Positions 1-8,303 of a stretch of 39,276 nucleotides of DNA are shown here, piece by piece. The DNA comes from Stakelama pacifica (GTDB lineage: Bacteria > Pseudomonadota > Alphaproteobacteria > Sphingomonadales > Sphingomonadaceae): contig NZ_SNWD01000020.1 of assembly GCF_004361835.1 (NCBI RefSeq), forward strand, positions 1 to 39,276, written 5' to 3'. The notes under the pieces are model-generated. The model saw nothing but the letters and a program-made list of their open reading frames with translations. It was not told the origin of the DNA and did not search any database. The translations under genes and the position numbers were made by a program. How positions within the stretch are numbered: the first letter of the stretch is position 1; each line of letters opens with the position of its first letter.

Positions 1-19
1 ACCAAATCAAATCACTCAT
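1..19 (-). CDS. Start of a gene running off the left edge (unknown product)
   Basis: On the minus strand an ATG at 19-17 is preceded by a perfect AGGAGG Shine-Dalgarno sequence (plus-strand 27-32) with a 7-nt spacer. Only six codons (Met-Ser-Asp-Leu-Ile-Trp) are visible before the window ends, so no product can be named. It lies downstream of cysH on the same strand, about 180 bp away, and could be a further member of the sulfur operon or an independent gene. Confidence 0.45.
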
Positions 20-198
20 GGCAGCGCCTCCTCACGCCGCCAGTGAATCAATCGATCGGGCCGTTCGCAAGCAATTTAATAGGTCCTGAGCCTAGAATAG
101 GAGAGATGGATATAACAGCCTTCTCCCGGCAATCGGTTTTAGAAGGATGCCATTATCCGACAGATTTGGCATCTGCGCCTCGATCACTTCCTCCTTAA

Positions 199-966
199 TC
201 AAAACACCGGCTGTTCCGGGTCGCCATCCTTCACCGGCGTGTGAATCCCGCACTCGGTCTTGTCCCAGCCGCTCCAGCGGCCGGAGCGGGGGTCTTCGCC
301 GGGCTTTACCTTGCTGGTGCACGGAGCGCAGCCGATCGAGGGATAGCCTTGCGCTTCCAGCGGGTGGCGGGGCAGGTCGTGGGCTTCGAAATAGGCGTCG
401 ATGTCCGCCTTTACCCAGTCGATCAGCGGATTGACCTTTAGCCGGTCGCCATCGAGTTCGAAGCGCGGCAGCGCGGCGCGGGTCGAGGACTGGAACGCCT
501 TTCGCCCGGTAATGCTGGCGTCGAGGGGGGCAAGCGCCTTTTCCAGCGGCGCGACCTTTCGAATGCCGCAGCAGCCATCGGGATCATAGGACCAGCGCAG
601 CCCGTTTTCGTCGCGCGCGGCAAGCTCCGCTGCATCGGGGCGCAGGATTTGCAGATTGGTGAGGCCGAGCCGTTCGACCAGCAGGTCGCGATATTCGAGC
701 GTTTCGGGGAAATGCTTTTCGGTATCGAGGAACAGCACGGGGGTCGCCGGGTCGGCTTTCGCCACCAGATGCAGCAGCACCGCCGATTCCGCGCCGAAGG
801 ACGACACCACCGCGACATCGCCCAGCATCGATTCACGAAGCGCTGTATTCAGCATGTCCTGCGTATCGCGGCCACGAAACATATTGTTGAGCCGGTGCGC
901 GTCCGCCGCGGTGAAGCGGGGGGCGGTGTCGATCCGGTCGATCTTGCGGGCGGCGGCCTCAACCAT
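199..966 (-). CDS. cysH: Assimilatory (phospho)adenylyl-sulfate reductase
   Basis: This enzyme reduces APS/PAPS to sulfite in the cytoplasm, using thioredoxin or glutathione. The 255-residue protein shows the PAPS-reductase fold: an SSFGAES nucleotide loop (about residues 55-61), a DTEKHFPET segment (about 81-89), and the C-terminal catalytic ECGIH (238-242). It also carries the CC (132-133) and CxxC (213, 216) cysteines that bind a [4Fe-4S] cluster, which in this family points to APS rather than PAPS as the preferred substrate. I chose the ATG at 966 because it overlaps the end of the upstream DUF934 gene by 8 bp. The longer reading back to 1017 adds a basic tail unlike the family. It is the last gene of the cys operon. 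Confidence 0.93.
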   Translation of the reverse strand: MVEAAARKIDRIDTAPRFTAADAHRLNNMFRGRDTQDMLNTALRESMLGDVAVVSSFGAESAVLLHLVAKADPATPVLFLDTEKHFPETLEYRDLLVERLGLTNLQILRPDAAELAARDENGLRWSYDPDGCCGIRKVAPLEKALAPLDASITGRKAFQSSTRAALPRFELDGDRLKVNPLIDWVKADIDAYFEAHDLPRHPLEAQGYPSIGCAPCTSKVKPGEDPRSGRWSGWDKTECGIHTPVKDGDPEQPVF

Positions 967-1384
967 GGCGCAATCTCCATACCGGCGTGCGGTCGTCCGC
1001 AGCCGATTGATATACATTGTCGTAGCGGGTGAGCGCGCGGTCGAGCGCGGCGCGGTCGATATCCGCAGCGGGGGCGAAACTGTCGAAGCCGCAGCGGCGC
1101 ATCAGCGGGATCTGATCGACCAGCACATCGCCCTCGGCGCGCAATTCGCCGGTATAGCCCGCTTCGCGCAGGATACGCGCGGTCGAATAGCCGCGCCCGT
1201 CGCGATAGGCGGGGAAGCTGACCTCGATCAGGCGGAGGCGGTCGAGATGGGGGAGGAGGTCGCGGACATCCTCTCCCGATTCCACGCGGACCGCGCCCGC
1301 ATTGGACTGACCCAGAAAGGCGTCGAGGGTCACCGCGGGTTCGTCATGCGGTTCGTCGTCGCGGAAATAGAGGAAATCAGCCAT
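959..1384 (-). CDS. DUF934 protein of the sulfite-reductase operon
   Basis: This 141-residue protein matches DUF934, a small family that almost always sits between cysI and cysH in proteobacteria and is annotated as a putative sulfite-reductase accessory or oxidoreductase subunit. Visible family features are the RDLLPHLDRLRLIEVSFPAYRDGRGYSTAR block (about residues 39-68) and the RCGFDSFAP block (about 99-107). Its biochemical role is not established. The ATG at 1384 overlaps the cysI stop, and its own stop overlaps the cysH start, so translational coupling is likely. The longer upstream reading lies inside cysI and is rejected. Confidence 0.88.
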   Translation of the reverse strand: MADFLYFRDDEPHDEPAVTLDAFLGQSNAGAVRVESGEDVRDLLPHLDRLRLIEVSFPAYRDGRGYSTARILREAGYTGELRAEGDVLVDQIPLMRRCGFDSFAPAADIDRAALDRALTRYDNVYQSAADDRTPVWRLRHG

Positions 1385-3008
1385 AAAGCGCCTCCTTGAA
1401 CGGTTCCATGCCGACCCGGCGATAGGTGTCGACAAAACGCTCGCCCTGTTCGCGCGCGCCGAGATAGACATTGGTCACGGTTTCGACCGCATCGACGATA
1501 CCGGCTTCGTCGAAACCGGGGCCGGTGATCTTGGCGAGGCTGACATCCTCCGCCCCCGATCCGCCGAGCAGAAGCTGGTAGTTTTCGGTGCCTTTCCGGT
1601 CGACGCCAAGGATGCCGATATGCCCGGCATGATGGTGCCCGCAGGCGTTGATGCAGCCGGAGATTTTGAGCTTGAGCTCGCCCAGATCGCGCTGACGCCC
1701 GGCATCGGCGAAGCGTTCGGCGATTTTCTGCGCGATCGGGATCGAGCGGGCGTTGGCGAGGCTGCAATAATCAAGGCCGGGACAGGCGATGATATCGCTG
1801 ATCAGGTCGAGATTGGCCTCGGCAAGGCCTGCTTGGTTAAGCGCCTGCCACAGGGCGTAGAGATCGGCCTTTTTGACATGCGGCAGGACGATGTTCTGCG
1901 CATGGGTGACGCGCAGTTCGTCAAAGCTGTAGCGCTCGGCAAGGTCGGCCATCAGGTCCATCTGATCGGCGGAGGCATCGCCGGGGATGCCGCCGACCGG
2001 CTTCAGGCTGATCGTCGCCATGGCATAGCCGGGCTGTTTATGCTGCCCCACATTCTGATCGAGCCAGAGCGCGAAATCGGGGTCGCTGCGGTCGACCGTG
2101 TCGGGCGCGTCCGCTTCGAAGGCGGGCGGCGCGAAATAGGCGGCGATGCGCTCGAACTCGGCGAGCGGGGGATCGATGTCCTGCTTGTCGAGCGCGGCAT
2201 ATTCCGCCTCGACCTGCCGGACATATTCCTCGACGCCGAGCGCGTTGATCAGGATCTTGATCCGCGCCTTGTACATATTGTCGCGGCGGCCGTGGCGGTT
2301 ATAGACGCGGATGCACGCTTCGAGATAGCTCAGCAGGTTGGTGACGGGGACGAAGTCCTTGATTTCCTTGCCGATGACCGGGGTGCGCCCCATGCCTCCC
2401 CCTGCGAAGATGCGCGCGCCGAAGCTGCCGTCGCGCTCGACGATCTGGATGCCGATATCGTGCAGGCGCATCGCCGCGCGGTCTTCGTCCGACGCGATGA
2501 CGGCGAATTTGAACTTGCGCGGGAGGTACGTGAATTCGGGGTGGAAGCTCGACCATTGGCGCAGCAGTTCGGCCCAGGGGCGCGGGTCGGTGACTTCGTC
2601 GGCGGCGGCTCCTGCGAACTGGTCGGACGAGATGTTGCGGATGCAATTGCCGCTGGTCTGGATCGCGTGCATCTCCACCGTCGCGAGATCGGCGAGAATG
2701 TCGGGCGCGTCGTCCAGCTTGATCCAGTTATATTGCAGGTTCTGGCGGGTGGTGAAATGGCCGTAGCCACGATCATATTTGCGCGCGATGGTGGCGAGCA
2801 TGTGCATCTGCCGCCCGTCGAGCGTGCCATAGGGGATGGCGACGCGCAGCATATAGGCGTGGAGTTGCAGATACAGGCCGTTCATCAGGCGAAGCGGCTT
2901 GAACTGATCCTCGGTCAGCGCGCCCGACAAGCGGCGCTCCACCTGATCGCGAAATTCCTCGACGCGCGTGTCGACGAGATTCTGGTCATATTGGTCGTAA
3001 CGATACAT
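1377..3008 (-). CDS. cysI: Sulfite/nitrite reductase hemoprotein (ferredoxin-type)
   Basis: This enzyme carries out the six-electron reduction of sulfite to sulfide for cysteine synthesis. The protein has 543 residues, usual for single-subunit siroheme reductases. It shows the SGNCIRNISSDQ-type substrate loop near residue 150 and the siroheme/[4Fe-4S] ligands Cys409, Cys415, Cys452 and Cys456 (C-x5-C ... C-x3-C, the second followed by GHHHAGHIG). No flavoprotein partner (cysJ) is nearby, so electrons probably come from ferredoxin or a flavodoxin-type donor encoded elsewhere. The sulfite rather than nitrite role is inferred from the cysH/DUF934/DUF2849 context. Its siroheme comes from the methyltransferase encoded at the head of this operon. 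Confidence 0.93.
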   Translation of the reverse strand: MYRYDQYDQNLVDTRVEEFRDQVERRLSGALTEDQFKPLRLMNGLYLQLHAYMLRVAIPYGTLDGRQMHMLATIARKYDRGYGHFTTRQNLQYNWIKLDDAPDILADLATVEMHAIQTSGNCIRNISSDQFAGAAADEVTDPRPWAELLRQWSSFHPEFTYLPRKFKFAVIASDEDRAAMRLHDIGIQIVERDGSFGARIFAGGGMGRTPVIGKEIKDFVPVTNLLSYLEACIRVYNRHGRRDNMYKARIKILINALGVEEYVRQVEAEYAALDKQDIDPPLAEFERIAAYFAPPAFEADAPDTVDRSDPDFALWLDQNVGQHKQPGYAMATISLKPVGGIPGDASADQMDLMADLAERYSFDELRVTHAQNIVLPHVKKADLYALWQALNQAGLAEANLDLISDIIACPGLDYCSLANARSIPIAQKIAERFADAGRQRDLGELKLKISGCINACGHHHAGHIGILGVDRKGTENYQLLLGGSGAEDVSLAKITGPGFDEAGIVDAVETVTNVYLGAREQGERFVDTYRRVGMEPFKEALYG

Positions 3009-3009
3009 T

Positions 3010-3306
3010 TCAGATCACCCAGTTGCCGGCTTCAGGGTCGGCGGGTTTGAGCGTTAGGTCGGGGCGAATGGTGGGGCCGAGCGCGCGGATACGGTCCTTG
3101 ATATGCGCAGGGCGCGGGCCGGTTTCGGTCATTTCGCCGTCGATGACGTAAGGCGTGTTGACGCGGCGCGCGCCCTCTTCGGCCTGAGCGATCGCTTCGC
3201 CCTGATCGCCGACATCGCTCGCGTCCTCGATATGGCGCGACCAGTCGCTGCCAGTCCACCACACCACATCGCCGGTTCCCAGATCGTTTCCGGTCAGGAT
3301 CTTCAC
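3010..3306 (-). CDS. DUF2849 protein
   Basis: This 98-residue protein belongs to DUF2849, short proteins found next to cysI in alphaproteobacteria. Recognisable features are the LTGNDLGTGDVVWW opening, a DGEMTETGPRPAHIKDRIRALGPTIRPDL-type C-terminal half, and a hydrophobic end. I chose the GTG at 3306 because it overlaps the stop of the upstream methyltransferase (GTGA overlap) and begins the conserved block. The reading upstream to 3630 is antisense noise inside that gene. The stop is 1 bp from the cysI start. Function is unknown; the operon position suggests an accessory role in sulfite reduction. Confidence 0.85.
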   Translation of the reverse strand: MKILTGNDLGTGDVVWWTGSDWSRHIEDASDVGDQGEAIAQAEEGARRVNTPYVIDGEMTETGPRPAHIKDRIRALGPTIRPDLTLKPADPEAGNWVI

Positions 3307-4091
3307 GTCATCGTCTCCGCAATCTTTGCCCAGCGGGCCAGTTTGTCCTCGGCATCGCTGAGCGTCACCACTTCGCCCACCACGATGATCGCGGGGCTCT
3401 TCACCTTTTCGCGCGCCACCATCGCGCCGAGATCGGCGAGCAGCGTACGGATCGCGCGTGCGCCGGGCAGCGTGCCGCGCTCCAGCACCGCGACCGGCAT
3501 GTCGGGGGCGACGCCGTCGGCCATCAGCTTTTCGGCGATATCGGGGGCGGTGGCGACGCCCATATAGATGACGAGCGTGCGACCCGTGCCCGCAAGGCCC
3601 GACCAGTTCTGATCGGACAGTCCCTTGCACTGGCCCGCGACGAAGGAAACCGCGCTCGAAAAATCGCGATGGGTGAGGGGGAGGTTCGCCTCCGCCGCGC
3701 AGCCCAGCGCCGAGGATATGCCGGGGATCACCTCGACCGCGATACCGGCGGCGCGCAGTGCCTCCATCTCCTCACCGCCGCGTCCGAAAACGAAGGGATC
3801 GCCGCCCTTCAGCCGAACCACGGTAGCACCGGTCCGCGCGCTTTCGACGAGCAGATCGTTGATCGAGTCTTGCGGCAGCGTATGGCGCGCGCGCTTCTTG
3901 GCCACCGAAATACGCCGCGCTGAAGCAGGCGCGAGATCGAGCACGCGCGGATCGACCAGCCCGTCATGCACCACAATATCGGCAGCGCCGATCGCACGCG
4001 CGGCGCGCACCGTCAGCAGATCGGGATCGCCGGGACCCGCGCCGACGAGCAGGACGCGGCCATGCGCCGCAGAGTCGATAGGAATAGCCAT
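3303..4091 (-). CDS. cysG: Uroporphyrinogen-III C-methyltransferase (siroheme branch)
   Basis: This enzyme makes precorrin-2 from uroporphyrinogen III with two S-adenosylmethionines. The protein is a stand-alone SUMT domain (about 262 residues) with the GAGPGDPDLLT N-terminal loop, the VRLKGGDPFVFGRGGEE block and the VIPGISSA motif. It lacks the CysG-type dehydrogenase/ferrochelatase domain, so precorrin-2 oxidation and iron insertion must be done elsewhere. It heads the sulfite-reductase operon, so it most likely feeds siroheme to CysI. A second SUMT (18150-18872) serves cobalamin. The ATG at 4091 is the most family-like start; an ATG at 4103 and a TTG at 4127 are alternatives, and none has a strong ribosome-binding site. 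It could equally be named cobA. Confidence 0.88.
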   Translation of the reverse strand: MAIPIDSAAHGRVLLVGAGPGDPDLLTVRAARAIGAADIVVHDGLVDPRVLDLAPASARRISVAKKRARHTLPQDSINDLLVESARTGATVVRLKGGDPFVFGRGGEEMEALRAAGIAVEVIPGISSALGCAAEANLPLTHRDFSSAVSFVAGQCKGLSDQNWSGLAGTGRTLVIYMGVATAPDIAEKLMADGVAPDMPVAVLERGTLPGARAIRTLLADLGAMVAREKVKSPAIIVVGEVVTLSDAEDKLARWAKIAETMT

Positions 4092-4740
4092 GGCAGGAGA
4101 CATGATCGCGCAGGCCACGGGAAACAAGCCAGCGATGCTTGGGGGGCGGGTAGATCAGCTTGGCATGACCGCCGGATGCCGCGAAGACCGACCTTTCATA
4201 TGGTGCCGACGGCAAGCAATCCGGAGCGCCACGCCGCCCGCGGCCTCGCATCACCCCGCTCCGTGCAACCATCGCGGCATACGCTAAAGGCCCCGGCTTC
4301 CGCCGGGGCGACGATGGGGTGTGTTTTGGGTTGGGCGACGGCAGACGGTAGCGGCCCCGGCCTCCGCCGGGGCGACGGTGTGATGGGTTTTGAGTTGGTT
4401 GGTGGCGGACGGTAGCGGCCCCGGCTTCCGCCGGGGCGACGATGGGGTGTGTTTTGGGTTGGGTGGCGGCCGACGGTAGTGACCCCGGCCTGCGCCGGGG
4501 CGACGATTGTGGAAATCGCTTTCATACAAGCCGCTAAACCCATGCGTCGCCCCGGCGCAGGCCGGGGCCGCAGCCGTTTGGCACCACTTCACCCCGACTC
4601 CGCTGCGACGAGCGCAGCGACACCCGCGAGCTCCAAACGGACGCGGCAATCCGGCAGCGGCGTTTCACTGGATCGCCGCGCGGCTACGCCGCTCGCGATG
4701 ACGATACCGGCAGTGGGTCAGGCTTATTGCAGGTCGGCGT
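4092..4740. other. Intergenic region between the cys operon and the helicase
   Basis: No convincing gene lies in these 649 bases. The stretch 4092-4288 must hold the promoter and leader of the leftward cys operon, but I see no clear hexamer pair. 4289-4569 is a repeat array annotated separately. 4570-4740 is downstream of the leftward helicase gene and shows no clear terminator. Apparent reading frames here are repeats translated as Pro/Ala/Gly-rich peptides. Confidence 0.6.
4289..4569. repeat. 64-bp-period palindromic repeat array, five cores
   Basis: A 25-bp core (GGCCCCGG, 5-6 variable bases, CCGGGGCGACG) starts at 4289, 4353, 4417 and 4481, exactly 64 bp apart. Each core contains an inverted repeat able to form a G/C-rich hairpin. 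A fifth core, in inverted orientation (CGTCGCCCCGG...CCGGGGCC), starts at 4545, again exactly 64 bp on. The 39-bp spacers after cores 1 and 3 are close copies (ATGGGGTGTGTTTTGGG then a GACGGTAG end), the second is diverged, and the fourth is unrelated. The core type resembles the palindromic intergenic repeats scattered in sphingomonad genomes. Confidence 0.85.
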
Positions 4741-6201
4741 TCAGACGCCCAGGCGGACGTCCAGAAAGGCGGGGATCGGGCCGTTCCAGTCGATTGCGGC
4801 GCCCTCTTCGCGCGGCGACCGGATCGCCGATGCCGGTTCGGACGGCGCTGCCGGTTCCGCAGCATCAGCCTTGCGCGGTGACTTCGCAGGAGCGGGTGCT
4901 GCCTTGCGCGACGGGCCTATCGGCGCGGCATCGGCTTTGTCCGCCGACGCGCTGCGACGCCGGCTCGCGCTCTTCTTCGGCGCAGCGCTCGCCGCTTCGG
5001 CTTCGGTCTCACGCTTCGCCGATGCGCGCTTGCGGCGCGGGCTCGCACTTTCGCTTTCCTGCGCCTCGCTATCGGGAGCGGCGGCGAGCGGATTGGCGAT
5101 TCGCTCGATCTTCTGACCGATCAGCTTTTCGATATTGTCGATATTCTCGGCATCTTCGGGCGTGACCAGCGTATAGGCAATGCCGGTCGCGCCGCCGCGC
5201 CCGGTGCGCCCGATGCGATGGACATAATCGTCGGGATGCCAGGGCGCGTCGAAATTGAACACATGGCTGACGCCCTTCACGTCGAGGCCGCGCGCGGCGA
5301 CATCGGACGCGACAAGGATGTTGACCTTGTTGCTCTTGAACAATTCCAGCTCGGCAAGGCGAGCGGGCTGATCCATATCGCCATGGATTTCGCCGGACGA
5401 GAAGCCCGAGCGTTTCAGGCTCTTGTTCAGCTCACGCACCGTCGTCTTGCGATTGCAGAAGATGATGGCGTTGCGAACCTCGTCCTGCCGCAGCAGCGTA
5501 CGCAGCGTCTCGCGCTTCTTGTCCTGCCGGACGGGAACCGCGATCTGCTTGATATTGATGTTCGTCGTCGCCGGACGCGCCACCTCGATCGTCTTCGGAT
5601 TTTCGAGGAATTTGTCGGCGAGCTTCTTGATCGGCGGCGGCATGGTCGCCGAAAAGAGCAGCGTTTGCCGCTGTTTGGGCAGCTTCGTGCAGATATTCTC
5701 GATATCGGGGATGAACCCCATGTCGAGCATCCGGTCCGCTTCATCGATCACCAGCAGCGAACAGCCGGTGAGCAGGATATTGCCGCGTTCGAACAGGTCC
5801 ATCAGCCGGCCGGGAGTAGCGATCAGCACGTCGACTCCCTTTTCCAGCGCCTTGATCTGATCGCCCATCGACACGCCGCCGATCAGCAGCGCCATTTCCA
5901 GCTTGTGATGCTTGCCGTATTTCTCGAAATTCTCGGCCACCTGATGCGCCAGTTCGCGCGTCGGTTCGAGGATCAGCGAACGCGGCATGCGTGCCCGGCT
6001 GCGCCCATGCGCGAGGATATCGATCATCGGCAGCACGAAGGACGCGGTCTTGCCCGTGCCGGTTTGCGCCACGCCGATCACGTCGCGCATCATCAGGACG
6101 CTGGGAATCGCGCTCGCCTGAATCGGAGTCGGCTCGTCATAGCCGGCATCGTTTACCGCGCGAAGAAGTTCATCGGAGAGGCCGAGATCGGCAAATTTCA
6201 T
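4741..6201 (-). CDS. DEAD-box ATP-dependent RNA helicase
   Basis: This is an RNA helicase of the RhlE/DbpA-like bacterial DEAD-box group, expected to remodel structured RNA or ribosome intermediates in the cytoplasm. In order it shows the Q motif (PTPIQ, about residues 24-28), Walker A AQTGTGKT (45-52), a PTRELA motif, DEAD in VIDEADRMLDMG, the SAT motif in LFSATMP, ARGLDV, and HRIGRTGR. The last ~100 residues are a low-complexity basic Ala/Ser/Pro/Lys/Arg tail, a typical unstructured RNA-binding extension. Total length is about 486 residues. I chose the ATG at 6201, which begins the usual MKFADLGLS; an ATG two codons upstream (6207) is equally possible. It stands alone on this strand. Confidence 0.93.
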   Translation of the reverse strand: MKFADLGLSDELLRAVNDAGYDEPTPIQASAIPSVLMMRDVIGVAQTGTGKTASFVLPMIDILAHGRSRARMPRSLILEPTRELAHQVAENFEKYGKHHKLEMALLIGGVSMGDQIKALEKGVDVLIATPGRLMDLFERGNILLTGCSLLVIDEADRMLDMGFIPDIENICTKLPKQRQTLLFSATMPPPIKKLADKFLENPKTIEVARPATTNINIKQIAVPVRQDKKRETLRTLLRQDEVRNAIIFCNRKTTVRELNKSLKRSGFSSGEIHGDMDQPARLAELELFKSNKVNILVASDVAARGLDVKGVSHVFNFDAPWHPDDYVHRIGRTGRGGATGIAYTLVTPEDAENIDNIEKLIGQKIERIANPLAAAPDSEAQESESASPRRKRASAKRETEAEAASAAPKKSASRRRSASADKADAAPIGPSRKAAPAPAKSPRKADAAEPAAPSEPASAIRSPREEGAAIDWNGPIPAFLDVRLGV

Positions 6202-6294
6202 TAGCATACCGGAAAAGGCGGCGAAGATACGCCGGAATAAGGATGCCGCGCTCGCGGATTTTGCTGCGAATGTCAAGCTTCGCAGGCGAAAAGC

Positions 6295-6741
6295 CTATCG
6301 TTCGGCGACCATCTGTCGAAAGTTTTCGATCTCGCAACTGCCGCCCGCGCGCGAGCGAATCGAATCGCGGCGGGCGCATATCTTTCCGTCTTCGCCCGGC
6401 AGCATGTAAAAGCCCGAGTAGAAATCGAGCGCCGGGCAGTCCGATCCCAGCTTCGCGCGCAGCCGGTCGCCGTTGCGCAGCATCAGATCGACCGAATGAT
6501 CGTCAGTGATCGCCGCGCCGACGAAATCGCTCACCCGATGGCATTTGTCGGCCCTTTTTTCACGCCAGCGCACCGGCTTTTCCCGCATCATCGTGACATG
6601 CGGATCGCGAATGCGCGGAATGCGGATGATGATGCGCTGATGCAACGTCACCTGCGCGGTCGCGACCGCCCCATATAGTGAGGCGGCGCCAATACAGGTC
6701 GCACCTGACAGGGCAAGAAGGGCGAGATGAATGGAACGCAC
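6295..6741 (-). CDS. Small exported protein of unknown function
   Basis: I do not recognise a named family. The roughly 148-residue product begins with a hydrophobic segment (about residues 4-24, HLALLALSGATCIGAASLYG type) that could be a signal peptide or membrane anchor. A polar domain follows with several cysteines (in DKCHRV, GSDCPALDF, GKICARRD and GSCEIE contexts), suggestive of one or two disulfides in the periplasm. The central part contains an SVDLMLRNGDRLRAKL-type beta segment. I prefer the GTG at 6741 because it places the hydrophobic segment near the N-terminus; the longer TTG reading begins at 6765. It is divergent from the FAD oxidase gene across a short gap. Confidence 0.6.
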   Translation of the reverse strand: MRSIHLALLALSGATCIGAASLYGAVATAQVTLHQRIIIRIPRIRDPHVTMMREKPVRWREKRADKCHRVSDFVGAAITDDHSVDLMLRNGDRLRAKLGSDCPALDFYSGFYMLPGEDGKICARRDSIRSRAGGSCEIENFRQMVAER

Positions 6742-6817
6742 GGACGCGGAAGATAGCGACCGCAATTTAACCCCCGATGAATTGGCGTGGGACCATCGTC
6801 ATGCTAGCCCTTCGACC

Positions 6818-8269
6818 ATGGTTTCTTCTTCGCAAAAAGCGCTGATCGATTTCGCGCGCGAGCGGCTGGGCGAGCGCGGGGTGGTCGTGGATCGGGACGA
6901 TCTCGCTCCCTGGCTGACCGACTGGCGCGGCCGCTATCATGGCGATGCGCCGGCTTTGTTGCAGCCCGATACGCTCGCCGATGTCGCGGCGATACTGGAG
7001 CGCGCCAACGCGCTGGGCGTCGCGCTGGTGCCGCAGGGGGGCAATACGTCGATGGTCGGCGGGGCGACCCCGCCCGCCGACGGCAGCGCGCTGATCCTGT
7101 CGCTGCGGCGGATGAACCGCATTCGCCGGATCGATGCCGATCAGAATCTCGCGGTGGCGGAGGCCGGGGTGATTCTTCAGAACCTGCACGAAGCGGCGGA
7201 GGCGCAAGGGCGGCGCTTTCCGCTGACGCTGGGCGCGCGGGGCAGCGCGACGATCGGCGGGCTGGTGTCGACCAATGCCGGGGGAACGCAGGTGCTTCGC
7301 CACGGAACGATGCGCGCACTGGTTGCAGGGGTCGAGGCGGTGCTGCCCGACGGGGCGATCCATGACGGGCTCGCGCCGCTGAAAAAGGATAATCGCGGCT
7401 ATGATCTCAACCAGCTGCTGATCGGGGCTGAGGGAACGCTCGGCATCATCACCGCCGCGACGCTTCGGCTGGTGCCCGCTATCGCCCGGCGGGCGGTGGC
7501 ATGGGTGGGGCTCGACCATCCGCGAACCGCGCTGAACCTGCTCCGCCGGATCGAGGCGCGCACCGATGCGATAGAGAGTTTCGAGATCATTCCCGGCGAT
7601 TCGCTCGCGCTGGTGCTCTCGGCGATTCCGGATACCCGCGCGCCTTTGGCGAGCGAGCATCGCTGGCATGTGCTGATCGAGGCGGTGAGCGGGGAGGGGG
7701 AGGAACTCGACCCGAAAAAGCTGCTCGAAACCGTGCTCGCCGATGCGTTCGAGGCGGGCATGGCCGAGGATGCGGTGATCGCGGCGAGCGAGAGCCAGGC
7801 CGAGGCGCTGTGGAAACTGCGCCATTCGCTTTCAGAGGCCGAACGCTCGGCGGGTCCGGCGGTGCAGCACGATATCTCGGTACCGGTTGCCGCCATGCCC
7901 GATTTCATGATCGATGCAGCGCGCGAGGCGGAGGCACGCTTTCCCGGCACCCATGCCACCGCCTTCGGCCATCTGGGCGACGGCAATGTCCATTTCCATG
8001 TCCGCGCACCGCAAGGGGCCGGGTGGGATCGCTGGTATGCGCAGGAGGCGGAGACGATCTCGCGCTTCGTCAACGATCTGGTGGTCGCGGCGGGCGGATC
8101 GATCTCCGCTGAACATGGGATCGGGCAGATGAAGCTGCACGAGCTGGAGCGGTTGGGCTCGCCCGCCCGGCTTTCGATGCTGCGCGCGGTGAAGGCGGCG
8201 ATCGATCCGCGCGCAATTTGTAATCCGGGTAAATTGGTATCGCTTGCGCCCGCTTCGCGCGGAACATAG
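6818..8269 (+). CDS. FAD-linked oxidase, GlcD / D-2-hydroxyglutarate dehydrogenase type
   Basis: The 483-residue protein has the PCMH-type FAD domain (VPQGGNTSMVGGA near residue 72, then TLGARGSATIGGLVSTNAGG and YDLNQLLIGAEGTLGIIT) and the FAD-linked oxidase C-terminal domain, with the HLGDGNVHFH metal/substrate motif and the terminal SAEHGIG motif. Family members oxidise D-2-hydroxy acids such as D-lactate, glycolate or D-2-hydroxyglutarate and pass electrons to quinone or an electron-transfer flavoprotein. The exact substrate cannot be read from sequence, but the closest overall layout is D-2-hydroxyglutarate dehydrogenase. The ATG at 6818 is preferred over an upstream in-frame ATG (6731), which adds an unconserved acidic stretch and overlaps the divergent gene. 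Confidence 0.88.
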   Translation: MVSSSQKALIDFARERLGERGVVVDRDDLAPWLTDWRGRYHGDAPALLQPDTLADVAAILERANALGVALVPQGGNTSMVGGATPPADGSALILSLRRMNRIRRIDADQNLAVAEAGVILQNLHEAAEAQGRRFPLTLGARGSATIGGLVSTNAGGTQVLRHGTMRALVAGVEAVLPDGAIHDGLAPLKKDNRGYDLNQLLIGAEGTLGIITAATLRLVPAIARRAVAWVGLDHPRTALNLLRRIEARTDAIESFEIIPGDSLALVLSAIPDTRAPLASEHRWHVLIEAVSGEGEELDPKKLLETVLADAFEAGMAEDAVIAASESQAEALWKLRHSLSEAERSAGPAVQHDISVPVAAMPDFMIDAAREAEARFPGTHATAFGHLGDGNVHFHVRAPQGAGWDRWYAQEAETISRFVNDLVVAAGGSISAEHGIGQMKLHELERLGSPARLSMLRAVKAAIDPRAICNPGKLVSLAPASRGT

Positions 8270-8303
8270 GAAGCGAACCGAAGGTTCAATTCAGGAGATT
8301 TTC

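Noticed and set aside
1620..3050. Long 476-codon plus-strand frame opposite cysI
   Set aside because: Antisense shadow caused by GC-rich third positions; the minus-strand CysI has complete motifs and correct operon overlaps.
4289..4569. CRISPR array
   Set aside because: Repeats are regular, but spacers are themselves near copies of each other, cores are palindromic and vary, and no cas genes are present.
4196..4649. Open reading frames on both strands through the repeat region, giving proline- and alanine-rich peptides
   Set aside because: They arise from translating the GGCCCCGG...CCGGGG repeats; no ribosome-binding site and no family resemblance.
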